Below are positions 34,550 through 45,493 of a stretch of 64,000 nt of DNA, one piece after another. A program made the position numbers and the translations under genes. Position 1 is the first letter of the stretch; every line of letters starts with the position of its first letter. The DNA lies in NCBI GenBank assembly GCA_022579005.1, contig MU401487.1, positions 186,001 to 250,000 on the forward strand, given 5' to 3'. The DNA comes from Poronia punctata. Lineage: Eukaryota; Ascomycota; Sordariomycetes; Xylariales; Xylariaceae. Under the pieces are notes generated by a model. That model was not told where the DNA came from, did not search any database, and saw nothing but the letters and a program-made list of their open reading frames with translations.

Positions 34550-34900
34550 GGTTTCTGCTTGCATTTAATTTTTCCTTTTGGCTGAAGGTATTCTAATCTG
34601 TTCAAATGCCAGGCCCGCCCAAGGTTAGAGTAGATTGTACGTTACAATAATGAAATAATTAATTATAGATGTAATTCTTCAATTATAAAGTTGAAAAGAA
34701 GGTCAAGTGCTAGTAAGCCTTGAACTAGGAAGTATAGTCAATATCTTTGGCTAGTAATAAATGTGCTTGTAAAAACAAATACTCAAGATGTTATTTATAT
34801 ATTTTTAATAGCTTTGACTATAACAAAGCATGGCTTACAATGCCTATGCTATATCATTCTAAAAAGAGCCAATTGACAAAGTATCTAGACTTTGTTTAGA
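34550..34900. other. AT-rich degenerate tract
   Basis: A strongly AT-rich stretch with many TA steps and no open frame, unlike its neighbours. It resembles RIP-mutated repeat DNA, but no parent element can be recognised. A second similar tract lies at about 37050-37220. Confidence 0.4.
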
Positions 34901-37049
34901 TAGAGGTTTTACGTTGCTGTTGCTTAAGAAGTGCGCCACGGTTGGTATGTCTACATAGGTAAGTTTGTAAAGCATACTTGTATATACCAAGCTTTACAAT
35001 GCAATGGCCACCTGTTGTGCTTGTAATTTTTGTCTGCCAGTATGTACTGAGTATGGAGCTTGACGACATAAGATAGACAGACAGCCTGGCACCCTGGAAG
35101 GCAGAGCAGGGGTGAGCTTACACGTTTTTATGCCCGTACGGTGTTGAATCCAGTTTGCGCTCACCGCTCCGGGGTCGGTCACCTCCATCCACTATTGTGG
35201 CACACAAGCGTCAATTGTCGGGAAAATGGAGCGCGCAAATAGATATTAGCCATGGTCCTCAGGGAAGGACTGGAAGGACTGGAAGAGAGAAATAGCCCGA
35301 CATGATATCTCTTTCCCGCCATCAGCCGTCTTCGTATTGCGAATGATCTCGTCATCTTCTCAATATATACACTGATGGCTAAGTCCAACACGTGCTGTAA
35401 CTGTTGACAATGAGCGGACTTAGGCGTATAGAAATACAATGCAGAACACAAACCACACGGTACGGCGACACGCGGAATGTAGGATTCCAGGATACAAATA
35501 CGTATAGCACGAGTCATCTCAGTTCCTTTTTATTTTGAATATTGGTTACGTGCCGTTGGTACTTATATTATTGCCTACCGCCTTCTTTTGGTAACGATAC
35601 GTACTAGACTATAAGGATCTGGAATAGGTTAATTTATTAGGGGTAATCAGTACAGGCCTAGGTTACGTGTTTGCTTGTGCGTCTGCTTGTGCTCAAATGG
35701 AACCAGAGCTACGTCGGGCAAGGGTTGAGGGTTGCGTCGCCCGTTCCTGATGCGACTACCTACAGGATAACCTGGTTACTTGTAGGTACACGTAAATCAG
35801 AGGTACCTCGCGTCACCTTTTAGTGGGGATCATGATGGGTATTGTGACCATTCCCAGATTTGGTCTTCTCCGCCGGGTCGCGGCTCGGACGGATTCGCTT
35901 CGACCTTGCCGCTTGACCTGGGCAGGCGCCAAGGAGAAAACTAAGCTGAGCTAGGTACTCGTAAAGAGGAGATGTTTGGTACATGCTAGGTAGGGTACTC
36001 GTAGGCTCTTGCGGCTTGCGGCTTACAGGGAGGGCGTGGTTGGGGGTGGATCGAGTTGGTGGTCATATTGCAGCTCTTGGCGTACTACCAGCCAGGTAGG
36101 TACCCAGGTACCCACTGTTCCCAGAAGTATTAGTAGACATCACACCTCACATGCACCGTAACAATTCATACCTATTCCCTCATGATTGAACTCCAAAGGG
36201 ACCATCTGAAATTGAGGCACGCTTATCTGACTCGGGAGTTTTCGTTATTTATTGAAAATCCGTTGATGGGGCCGCTTGCCAGCGCACCAACAACTACCCA
36301 ATACAGTTAAGCGGTCGTCCCATCTTTTCAGTCTGATGACTGCAATTGATTATCACAAATACCCGCACCTGATAGATAAATGGTGGTTATGCCTTCATTC
36401 TCTCCCTTCCCCAGCTCTGCTCCTCTCGTAAAGGCAACAACCTTGAGATCAATCCCGCTCCAGTTTTCTACAAGGCTTGCGCGGTTTGTCTATAGTTGTT
36501 AGGTTAGGTATTATTAATATGCATATCATGTTATTTAAACGGCTGGATCAGGGACATATTACGGCTTGACTGATGTATGGGAATATTATCTTTATAGCGA
36601 TAATATACACATACATGTAGATGTGCGGATGTAGGTAATTCCTAAAGCTGGCGGATCTTGCATCATCAGACGAGTGTCCACCTGTCAAAAGCCCAGCCCG
36701 GGAGTTCTCTACGGAGTGGCGGAATATCGTATATGACTACCTATTAATCAACGCATACCTCTCGCACCAGGTAAGGGAGGTAGATTGTTACTCGTGGTTT
36801 TAGAGGGAGCTGAAGCACTCTGACGAACAGGGGACACGATCCAGCTTCTCGTTGGGTCAGATCAGCCCATCTTCCGTCGCATGGGGTAAGGGTAATTTCC
36901 TTCATTTCGTCTTACATGCCCGCTTTTGTATTAAACTGTCTTTGGGAGCCCCCCCCCCCCCCCCCAGCCCTAGGGAACTTGGGACTTCCTATTGTGATAC
37001 CGGCACGGGGATGTCAAAAAAAATGAGTATTGCCCCGGTTCCCTACTAA

Positions 37050-37220
37050 AATACTACTTATACCTACTTATATTTACCTCTAGTATGCAGCTACTTTTAA
37101 ATTTTTAAAAATTAAAAAATTATAATATAATACTCTTAGTTTATCTCTATTTACTTATAGCTTTATTCTTTATTTTAAGTGTATATTGGGCTTATAATTA
37201 AGCATTAAATATGTAGGTAG
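37050..37220. other. AT-rich degenerate tract
   Basis: About 170 bp almost free of G and C, with AAATTTTTAAAAATT-like strings. It may be RIP-degraded repeat DNA or simple low-complexity sequence. Confidence 0.4.
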
Positions 37221-38475
37221 TTGTAGTACGTCAAATTCCTACCTGTAAGGCCAGTGAAGGGGTAGTGGGGCGTACTCATTTATTTTGTCATCTTCGGGAC
37301 CGGTACCAGACCTCGACAGAAACAAAACAAAAGAAAGCCACCGCGTTTGGAAGGCTTGAGGCTTTAGGGGCCGATGTGGCGTGGTGTGGCTTTTTCCTGG
37401 CATCCCAAGGTAGAATGGGTCTAGTCTTGGTCTCATTTCCATACCCCAAGATATAATGGCTATCAGATGCGGCATGGCAGCGTACAACATGTACCTCTCT
37501 ATGTACCTGTATCCATTTTGTACGAGTTCAAACAGTAATATGTAGATATGTATATGCGGTTTGTATCCGCTTTAGCGTGGAAAGGGGCTATTGTGTACAT
37601 GTACACGTATGTCGGATGAAAATCAGTGGGTGGGCATAGTACCGCAGTACCTACAAGGGGCTGAAGGGCAAAAGTAATCGGCATGTCGGGGTTCCACACT
37701 GAATTCTAAATGGTCTAGGGAACGCACCAATCTCATCGGCTCCCGAGGATCTATCTAGGAGAAAACGTAGAAACGCCGAGCTCGTGGTACCCGCTCTGAC
37801 ACTATCGTAGAGGAGACGAAGGAATTCTGCCAATTATGACCTCCCTTACGCTAAACTGATTATATGCCAAAGGAATGGGAAGAAAATATAAAGCAAGATT
37901 TAAAAACTCAAGAGGCGAAAATGATTGGCGGGCAGTATATTGGACGTATGTGCGGTCTATTAATAATACATGTTATATGTAAGAACTTGTTGCCGACTTT
38001 CTCTATACCAACAGAAGCAGGTGAGGTTAAAACAACCCTGGGTTGAGTAGGTGTCTTTAACAGCTCCGCGTTGCATGACTAATAGCCAAGCAGTCAGACT
38101 CCATACTTCTAATCCATAACAAAGTACACATATGCGCCCCCCTAAACATGTAGGAGAGAGGTTCTAGAAGGCCCACGTGTCAGGGACGCCTTTCAACTAG
38201 AATAGGTAACCTAGATTATGTGCGTATATTGCCCGCGAGCTGCCCACTATCTAGGCACGTATATCACTAGGTAGAGTTACGCGTTCTTGTATTTTGAGGA
38301 CATTTGCAATAACGATGTTTATAATAAATGTGAGGTGAGTTGCTCGAGTTGCTCTGGGGTCTGGGGGTCTGGGCTGGGTGTGCGAAATTACGTTTCCACT
38401 AGCGCCAGATAAATCTTACCCGGAAGAGCTTGTTGGTCAGATTGACCGATGGCGTATTCTATCCGTTGTGATCCA

Positions 38476-38760
38476 TGACTCAATGGTTGCGTTTGAGTAT
38501 AGAATCGGATATACGTTTTTGCCGTCCGACCTTGGGACTGGTCTGATAACCTTCAACCGAAAATAGATATAATTAGTACGCACAGTAGGTAGGGAGGCTT
38601 ACGTCCCTTGGTAGACCTCGTAGATTCCACGTTCCCGATCATTATGTAAATTCTGTAGGGGGAAGGTACGGATTGGGGTATAATAAGGGGCATTTACAGT
38701 GGGCTACTGTATTCGCTCCAACACTTCTACATATCCAATACACCCATTCAACCTACAACA
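38476..38760 (+). repeat. Left LTR of the TRIM-like element
   Basis: Starts TGACTCAATGGTTGCG and ends CCTACAACA. It carries a TATAAT-like string near 38679. The middle third aligns poorly with the right LTR and is about 30 bp longer. Confidence 0.6.
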
Positions 38761-38762
38761 TA

Positions 38763-38790
38763 TGGTGAGAGCTGCAGGATTCGAACCTGC
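38763..38790 (+). other. Primer-binding site complementary to a tRNA 3' end
   Basis: The minus strand reads GGTTCGAATCCTGC (a complete T-arm with TTCGAAT loop and GCAGG/CCTGC stem), then the acceptor strand AGCTCTC, discriminator A and CCA. A genomic CCA is not expected in a nuclear tRNA gene. No matching 5' acceptor strand GAGAGCT is found within the next 150 bp, so this is not a complete tRNA gene. Confidence 0.65.
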
Positions 38791-39201
38791 GCGCTTCCCA
38801 TCGCGGGTCACGATACAATCATAATTCAAGGTCAATTATTCATATCCAAGATGTAATGCCAACGGTCATTTCAAGCGTGCATACCTCGCCGCCACCTTCG
38901 CTTTCGCTGTTCTTTTGGCCACAATACAAACATACCTACACATCCGAATCCAGAAGTCAATTAATACAATGCCTACATTCCGATCTACCTACTACAACGG
39001 CCCAGATTCTCCTCGCCGCGGGCTTGAGTAGAGAGAAGAAGAAAAAAATACCTACATACATATACTTCCCTTTATTTTTTCAATTTCATTATGAGCGTCG
39101 AAAACGGGTTTAATTCGATCAAAATTCAAAAAATTCCAACATAAGACTCTACCCTAACCTTTACTGTCCGACGTATTTCCGGGGGTAAAGGGAGACCTAG
39201 G

Positions 39202-39217
39202 TAAGAAGAGGAGACTT
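39202..39217 (+). other. Candidate polypurine tract
   Basis: AAGAAGAGGAGACTT immediately before the right LTR start TGTAGAG, in the place where plus-strand DNA synthesis would be primed. Confidence 0.45.
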
Positions 39218-39473
39218 TGTAGAGTGGTTACATTTGAAGGCATTCGAAATAGATTTTTAGAAACGAGGTTAATTATAATAAATCTGGGAATATTCTGGTG
39301 GTTTATGTGGTGGTTTTCGCCCTCGGCGGTGCTCGTTGCGAGGGAGGTTTGGCCGTGTGTAGGGGAAGGTGCGGATCTAGCTTTTATAGCTATAATTAGG
39401 GTCCTTTACAGTAAAGGGACTGTAAACCCACCATAACTGCTACACATCACAATTGATCATTCAACCGCCAACA
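39218..39473 (+). repeat. Right LTR of the TRIM-like element
   Basis: Starts TGTAGAGTGGTTACAT and ends TTCAACCGCCAACA, with the same block order as the left LTR over its first ~40 and last ~100 bases. Confidence 0.6.
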
Positions 39474-42400
39474 ATGCTATTGATAGAATGCCGAAATACC
39501 TATGACGAGGACTCTGTTCCTTATAACGGCCTTTCCGCCACAAGAATCTTAACCATCGTATAGACGGCGATGGGTTGATCCACGGATATCCCTTTCTATG
39601 AGATTGCTTGCCGTACAGTTCATACGAGCAGGTGTATCTAATTTTACACATATACTAACACGTGACAGTTACGTATGTAGCTTTGTCATGCGCCCGCCCA
39701 TCGCCAATTGTACCCACTTGCGCCTTACGCGTCTATAGCGTTTACCATTTTTATCATACACAGTAGGTTATCGTAAGTGTATATTCAAGATGACTTCATA
39801 TTATAGAGCTTCAAGGGGTTTTGCGCGCGCTTGATGGTTTCGGGGCCATGGGGAAACGCTTGTTCACTGAATAAAAGAATGTGCTTGGCAATCCCCGGGG
39901 AGGTTTCTGATTGATTACCGGTAAGAGATCCCAAGAGTGGCGTCGATCGTCAATCCACAAGAAGATGTGAGGCGCCATGAGTGAAACAGGGCAAGCCACC
40001 CAATCAACAAAGGCAGGGGGGAGGAAAGGAAACAACGCCTTTCTGTGCCGCAGCCAAGACCATCATTTCCCTCGGGCTTCTTGCCCCAAACATGGGCTAA
40101 CAATCGAGAGTAAATTTACCATTGCTCAAACCTACGAATATTCGTGTACCTATTGTGTAGTGCGCTTGTCCGATGCCTGAATGCGGGGTCAGGTTTGTTC
40201 AGTCTAAGCGTAATTATCCAACCAAAAAATAAAAACACAAAATTGGGCCAACCGGTTGAGGAGAAGACTACTGGTCAGGTTTTCAGGCTCGTTTCTGTCT
40301 AGGTTAAGAGGGTCTCAGATGGCTTATGTATCCAAATCGCATGGGCCAGGTCAGATTTTCAAGGCGGCTGGGTGAGGTAAGGTTTACCTGCCTACCTGGG
40401 GGCAGATGTGCAACCAAAAGGAATCAAGGGACCATTAGCGGTAAGACAAGCGAAGGGGGGGTAACTATACCTGTTTGCGGCCAGTTGCGAGCCGTGGTGT
40501 AAATTCACACGCACCTTCCTACCTACTTTGAGAGATTGCGTATCCTTCAACCGTAATGTGGGTGTGTGTACGGATATAGATCACAACCTTGTCAGTACAT
40601 ACCTTCTTTGAACCTGACTTATATACGAGTAGGCTGTAAGTTGCTATGTATTTGTATATGTGCAGTCGATTCATTATTTTCCACCTCCTCCACCATCATC
40701 ATTTACCACTTTGGACCCCATCTTTGCAAGTCACATTTCTAGTAATGGTGCCTGTCGCTCAGCGGTGTAATAGATGAATATCCCTCAGGATGCCAGCTTG
40801 CTTACAAGTCCTACGCATTGGATGGGGTTGATGGAGGCCAAATATGGGGGAAAGGGAGGAAGAGAGGGGTGTTTGTGGATTAGGAGGTTGGTGGTTGGTG
40901 GTGAGTTTGGGAAACCCAACCCGATCCAATCCAACCCAACCCAACCCATTAAATAGATGAATGGGGTGAGTGACATGTACAGGAAAAAGCACCGATGGGA
41001 TATGTATGTGCTGCATCTCGCGCATCCTGCAGTCCGCGGTATGCCAGCGGTATGCAGACCGTTGATATGCGCCCCCATTGGCCAGATGAACTGGGACACC
41101 GCATTCGGCGCCGTATTTCTGTACCACCTACCTACATATTCTGTACGGCTGTGCAGACGGGGTATTTCTGGACTGCATAGTATTGGCACACCCTCACCCC
41201 CTTCAAGGTGGGGCGAGTCTATCCATCTCACTACCCCATGTACATTATTAGCAGCAGCAGGAGGAGGGTCACATCCCATCGCCGAGCTAGGTTCACCCTG
41301 GCGCCCCTGGCCTGCCACCCGAACGCCTCCAAGATGCACGTACGACATATCCACTACCTAACAGATATACCTACCAGCTATACTTACTATACTATGTAGG
41401 AGTCGCGTACTGGTATCTAAGTAGGTATTGTGTATGAGGGTGTGTAGTACTGGAGGTATGCGTATATACTATAGCACCCCCTGCTACATAATACTAGTAG
41501 GTACATGCACTTCTATGCGCTTGCATACACTTACATACGTGTGAGTGGAACCGCGCTGACCCCTTCATAGTCTCCCTGCCCGCATGCTGACGAGGTGGGT
41601 GAGAGACTGTGGGTGAGCATCCGTCGACTACGCAACTAGCTGCTCGGCTTGGTCTAACAATTGCCAAGTGGTGGGTGGGTTGTGCTTATATTACCTGCCT
41701 CCGGACCTCCTACCCCCAGACCTAGATACCTACCCACATATCTATCTCCAGCTTGTTCGTTTGAATGAGAATATGTGTATCTGTGCCTTATCCAGGGATA
41801 GACGCAGAACCCTCTTCTTATAAGTGTTGACGACACCTGCCAGCAGTGCATCCCATATACGTCACTGTAGGTAATAAGCATTTCGTCCAGCATATCCTAA
41901 CCTTGGTGTAGCATACCCGAACATAGATGCTATCTTAAGCTAATACTGAGATGCATGCTGCGGTAAGTACCTCGGCTGCCTAGGTACTAACCTCAAAATG
42001 AGCATGTACATAATATTGTATGAAGGTTAAACAGCTGGTGACGTACTTATTTAAGGCTGGTATGTATGTACATGGCATTTTCTACAACTTCCCGTGCCTA
42101 CCTATGATAGGGGATTAAATCCAAACTCTATCGTGCAGGTAATGCATGTAGCCCAAGCATCATGATGTTCCTATTTTATTGTATACCCCACGTATCCTTA
42201 CCTATGTAATAATGACATGGTCATGGGTGGTGTCATGGCCCATCCACCTTGCCGGCTGTCTTGTAGAATCGCCACTGCATTTTTTACATATCGATACGAC
42301 CCTTCCCCCCTGATCGGTTCGTTGTTTTCCGCCAAGTCCGCAGCGCAGACCTTTTCCTGCAAGACAGCAAGCAAGCAAACCTACCCCCGCGGACAAGGGT

Positions 42401-44331
42401 GAATGATCACACAACAGCAGCACCGGGGATGGGTTGATCGTGGGTGTGACGAAACAAAAGAGAAAGCAAAAAAAAAAGCCACAGCCTACCTATATTGAGC
42501 CCGTCGTACATGTTATGTTCCACGGAAGGGGTACAGAACAGATGGGATGAGTTTTTTCTGCAGCCATTTAGTTTGGCATAACGCATGGTGTACGCACACA
42601 CGCAGACACACACAACTTTCTCTTCATTTTGTTGTTGTTGCACACTTTTCGCTAGCCACGCCTAGTAACTGGTCCAATGATAACGACGTGGAGGGGCAAA
42701 CGGGTAACCTAGGGGTAAGGGGGGGGGGGGGGTTGTTTAGAAAGGGCCTGATACATTAATATTTTTTTCCTGGTCTATTAACAGACGAGGACAAGAGGAC
42801 AGAGCGTTCGGGTTATGCTACACAAACCTTTATTTATTATGATATCCTTTTCCGGACTTGATCTGTTCGTTTGTCCGAGAAGGTCAGGTTAGGTCACTGG
42901 TCAAACGGGGGATGGGACTAACTTCCCTTGATTGATTTGGCTTACCGACCCGGCGCTTTCTTTCTTTCCCCCTGGAAGTGTTCCTGGGAGGAAGCAACGG
43001 TGTGTTTTTGGCATCAAGATTACCGACCCGTACTGTAAAATAGGTATGCGCACGCAGGCACATGCATAAGGCGGGCGCAACACGCACGCTTTTTTAACTT
43101 ACGCGCCTTGTTCGTAATCTGGACGGGCGTTCCTCCCCGAATATCCATCTCTCGGCTGGGCAACACGATCTCGTTCAAGGTCCACCCTTCATGCATTTAC
43201 ACCACCACATATTTATCCCGTTCTCGGTTCCGAACATGAACATGAATTCTCACAGCTGCCGCCAACTCTACCTAACCTCTAGGTACCTAGATGCCTACTA
43301 CATATTGAGCATATTGGGAGTATGTACGTCATGAAAGGACGAGTATAGTTGCCCGTTGCTAACTTAAGCTTATTGGTTTTTTTTTAAAAAAAAAACATTT
43401 AAATACCTGCCCGCTCCAAAAGCCGGAGCCGAGCAGGAAAGATGTCTCTCATCCATACAGTCCGGCATACGGTATGTGAGCGATATCCATACATATACAT
43501 GATGACATCGAATCAGTCGGCCAAGACAAGATGACCATATGGAATTGCAAAATGTCCGTAACACGAGGATTGTGTTTGCGCAGCTTTTCACCACTTTACG
43601 ACCTGGAGTAAAAACGTGGTACACTACGCCTGCTGTCAACCGACCCGGTTGTACTTTCCCAACTGTCGTGTCACGGGCTCCGGTTTATGAGACAAAAGAT
43701 CGGTCCTTGGTTTCGAGCTTTCGCTTCATTCTTTGATTGTCAATCCACAAGGAAAGGTTACCCGCTCCTGGACTTTTGCTTTCCATCTGCTGAACCTTTG
43801 ACTACTGACAACCAGTTTTAGACTTGCTGATTATCTGCTCAGCCGCCTTCATACTCGAGCTGGATGTGCTTGAGCAGCGGTGCAACTACGACTCGTGGCG
43901 TTCTGTAGACATGGTAGAATATGCCTGGGTCTATCTAGATTAGAGCTGAATCTATCTAGTCTGGTGTTGCACATAAGCCCATACGCACGGCCGTATGGAC
44001 GATTTCCTTGCGGTTTCATCCTTAGATATCTATTCGTCATATATAAGTTTCATATGCCCGTGACTCGAGGCTGAAGGCTCGGCACATTTCGTGGGCCGCA
44101 ATTAAATTTCGGTGACCACCTGCTTATGCCAGACACAAGTTGCTAATCAGCTTACATGAGCTCCATCACTGCCCTGGCAGGTACATGGTAATACACCCTA
44201 ATGCCTGGGTGTTTGAATACAAATAATACCAACTCTCGGCATAAACATGCTTTTTTAAAGTTACAAACGCAGCCCAGACTCCATGCTATGATAGAAGGAA
44301 TCGATAACGCAATTCATTTTCTGTTGAAGGC

Positions 44332-45493
44332 TCACGGACTTTCCTTCTCGCCACTATCGTGATCTGGATTGTAGTGCGTTTCTCCCAACATGGTGCTCGG
44401 TTGGGATGTCATGGCCGCTTGAACATTGGGTTGCGATTGCGTCTGCGCTGTTGTGTTGTTTGGCTGCGCAGCGGGTGGGGGGTGAGGTCGACTGGCCGGG
44501 TTGCCGGCCCCAGTAGCAGCATGTAGTCTTTGATCAAGTACTTTCAACGCCAATGCTCTCCGCCTTTCCGCTTCCGCTCTTACGCCGCCCGGCGCAGCTC
44601 GTTGGAAATTACTGCCTTGAGCCGCAGAGAAATCAGAATGTGAGAATGGGGTGCATATACGCATGGACACCAGCATGTCGAAGATCTGATCGGAAAATGC
44701 GGCCACGAAAGGTTTGACGGGGGCTGGGAAGAACTCGGCAAATGCGAAAGTTTCACTCGCGTCGCCTCGCATCGAAGTGGGCTGGGAGGAGTCGAGATCC
44801 GGAAATACGGGTTTGTAGAATCGCAAATATGTCCAGCTTGTAAGGAATCCAGAAATCGCCAGTGGAAGACTTGCACCTGACACCCAGGGAGTAAAGTTGG
44901 CGACGGTGATCAGGCCGATGTAGATTAGAGGGAACCGTGGGACGCGAGAAGACAGTACGCCTCGGAACAGGGTGACGGTATGCGCTGGTACAAGCTGGCT
45001 GAAGGCGACAAGGAAAGAGATTTGAAGCGGTATAGTGCCATTGACGGTCGTCAATCTGGAGACACCAATAGAGTTAGAAATATGTCTCGACAGTAAGGTG
45101 GATAGCCGAGGAAACTCACGTCCAATCCTCATCTCGAGTGATGGTGAACAAGGTGATTAAGAGAAAGAAGCATATAAAGTTCGGTATCAATGATACAACG
45201 AGGAGGAATTTGGCGAATTCCTTGGAGGACCAAGCCCGCTCAAGATATCTCCCCCCATTGAAGAGGGTGGCGCCGGCGATGACTAGGCTAATCAGATTCT
45301 CCTCCACCAGGGTTGTCGTGAGAAATGTCCAGGGGTAGAATATGGACAGCTGAGGTACCAGAGTCAGCCATTCTATGACAAAGTCGGTACTTGTGGCGTG
45401 GGCTCGACGGATGACGATGCTCGATAAGGACTGCAAAACGAGTACTGCAAGCACTATGCGTGTTACAGGCGGTATATTGAGTCGCGGCGGCAT
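44332..45493 (-). CDS. TMEM115/DUF1751 rhomboid-like membrane protein
   Basis: Two exons, 45493-45120 and 45055-44332 (64-bp intron, GTGAGT...CTCCAG), encode 365 aa. The N-terminal two thirds has about six membrane helices: RIVLAVLVLQSLSSIVI, the motif LVPQLSIFYPWTFLTTTLVE, NLISLVIAGATLFNGGRYLE with RAWSSKEF following, then a segment rich in Phe and Leu, and WVSGASLPLAISGFLTSWTY with LRFYKPVF. This WTF...E...GGR.LE.W pattern is the eukaryotic TMEM115 family, related to rhomboids but without the Ser-His catalytic pair. Human TMEM115 is a Golgi protein involved in retrograde transport; the same place is inferred here. The C-terminal 150 residues are cytosolic and disordered, Pro/Gln-rich, with an Ala/Arg-rich helical piece (AEAERRRALALKVLDQRL). 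Confidence 0.87.

Larger units (their letters stand above)
38476..39473 (+). mobile_element. Decayed miniature LTR retrotransposon (TRIM-like)
   Basis: Two diverged direct repeats that begin TG and end CA flank about 460 bp of non-coding DNA. The left repeat is 38476-38760 and the right is 39218-39473. Shared blocks in the same order include GGTT.C.TTTGA near the start, then GGGGAAGGT.CGGAT, TATAAT, TTTACAGT, ACTGTA, CTACA.ATC and CATTCAACC..CAACA at the end. Directly after the left repeat, TA is followed by TGGTGAGAGCTGCAGGATTC, which is complementary to a tRNA 3' end including CCA (primer-binding site). Just before the right repeat is a purine-rich tract AAGAAGAGGAGA (polypurine tract). There are no gag or pol frames. 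Flanking target-site duplication is not evident (ATCCA against ATGCT), consistent with age. Confidence 0.65.
33211..44331. other. 11-kb gene desert
   Basis: No convincing gene in about 11.1 kb, far longer than other gaps here. It contains AT-rich tracts (34550-34900, 37050-37220), a C tract of about 17 (36949-36965), a G tract (about 42719-42732), TACTCGTA octamers (35956, 35996, 40624) and the decayed LTR element at 38476-39473. Long frames near 40785-41361 overlap each other on both strands and look random. Confidence 0.7.

Noticed and set aside
40785..41361. Overlapping long frames on both strands (up to 189 codons)
   Set aside because: Two strands open at once reflects low stop density; neither translation has domain-like sequence and there is no codon pattern.
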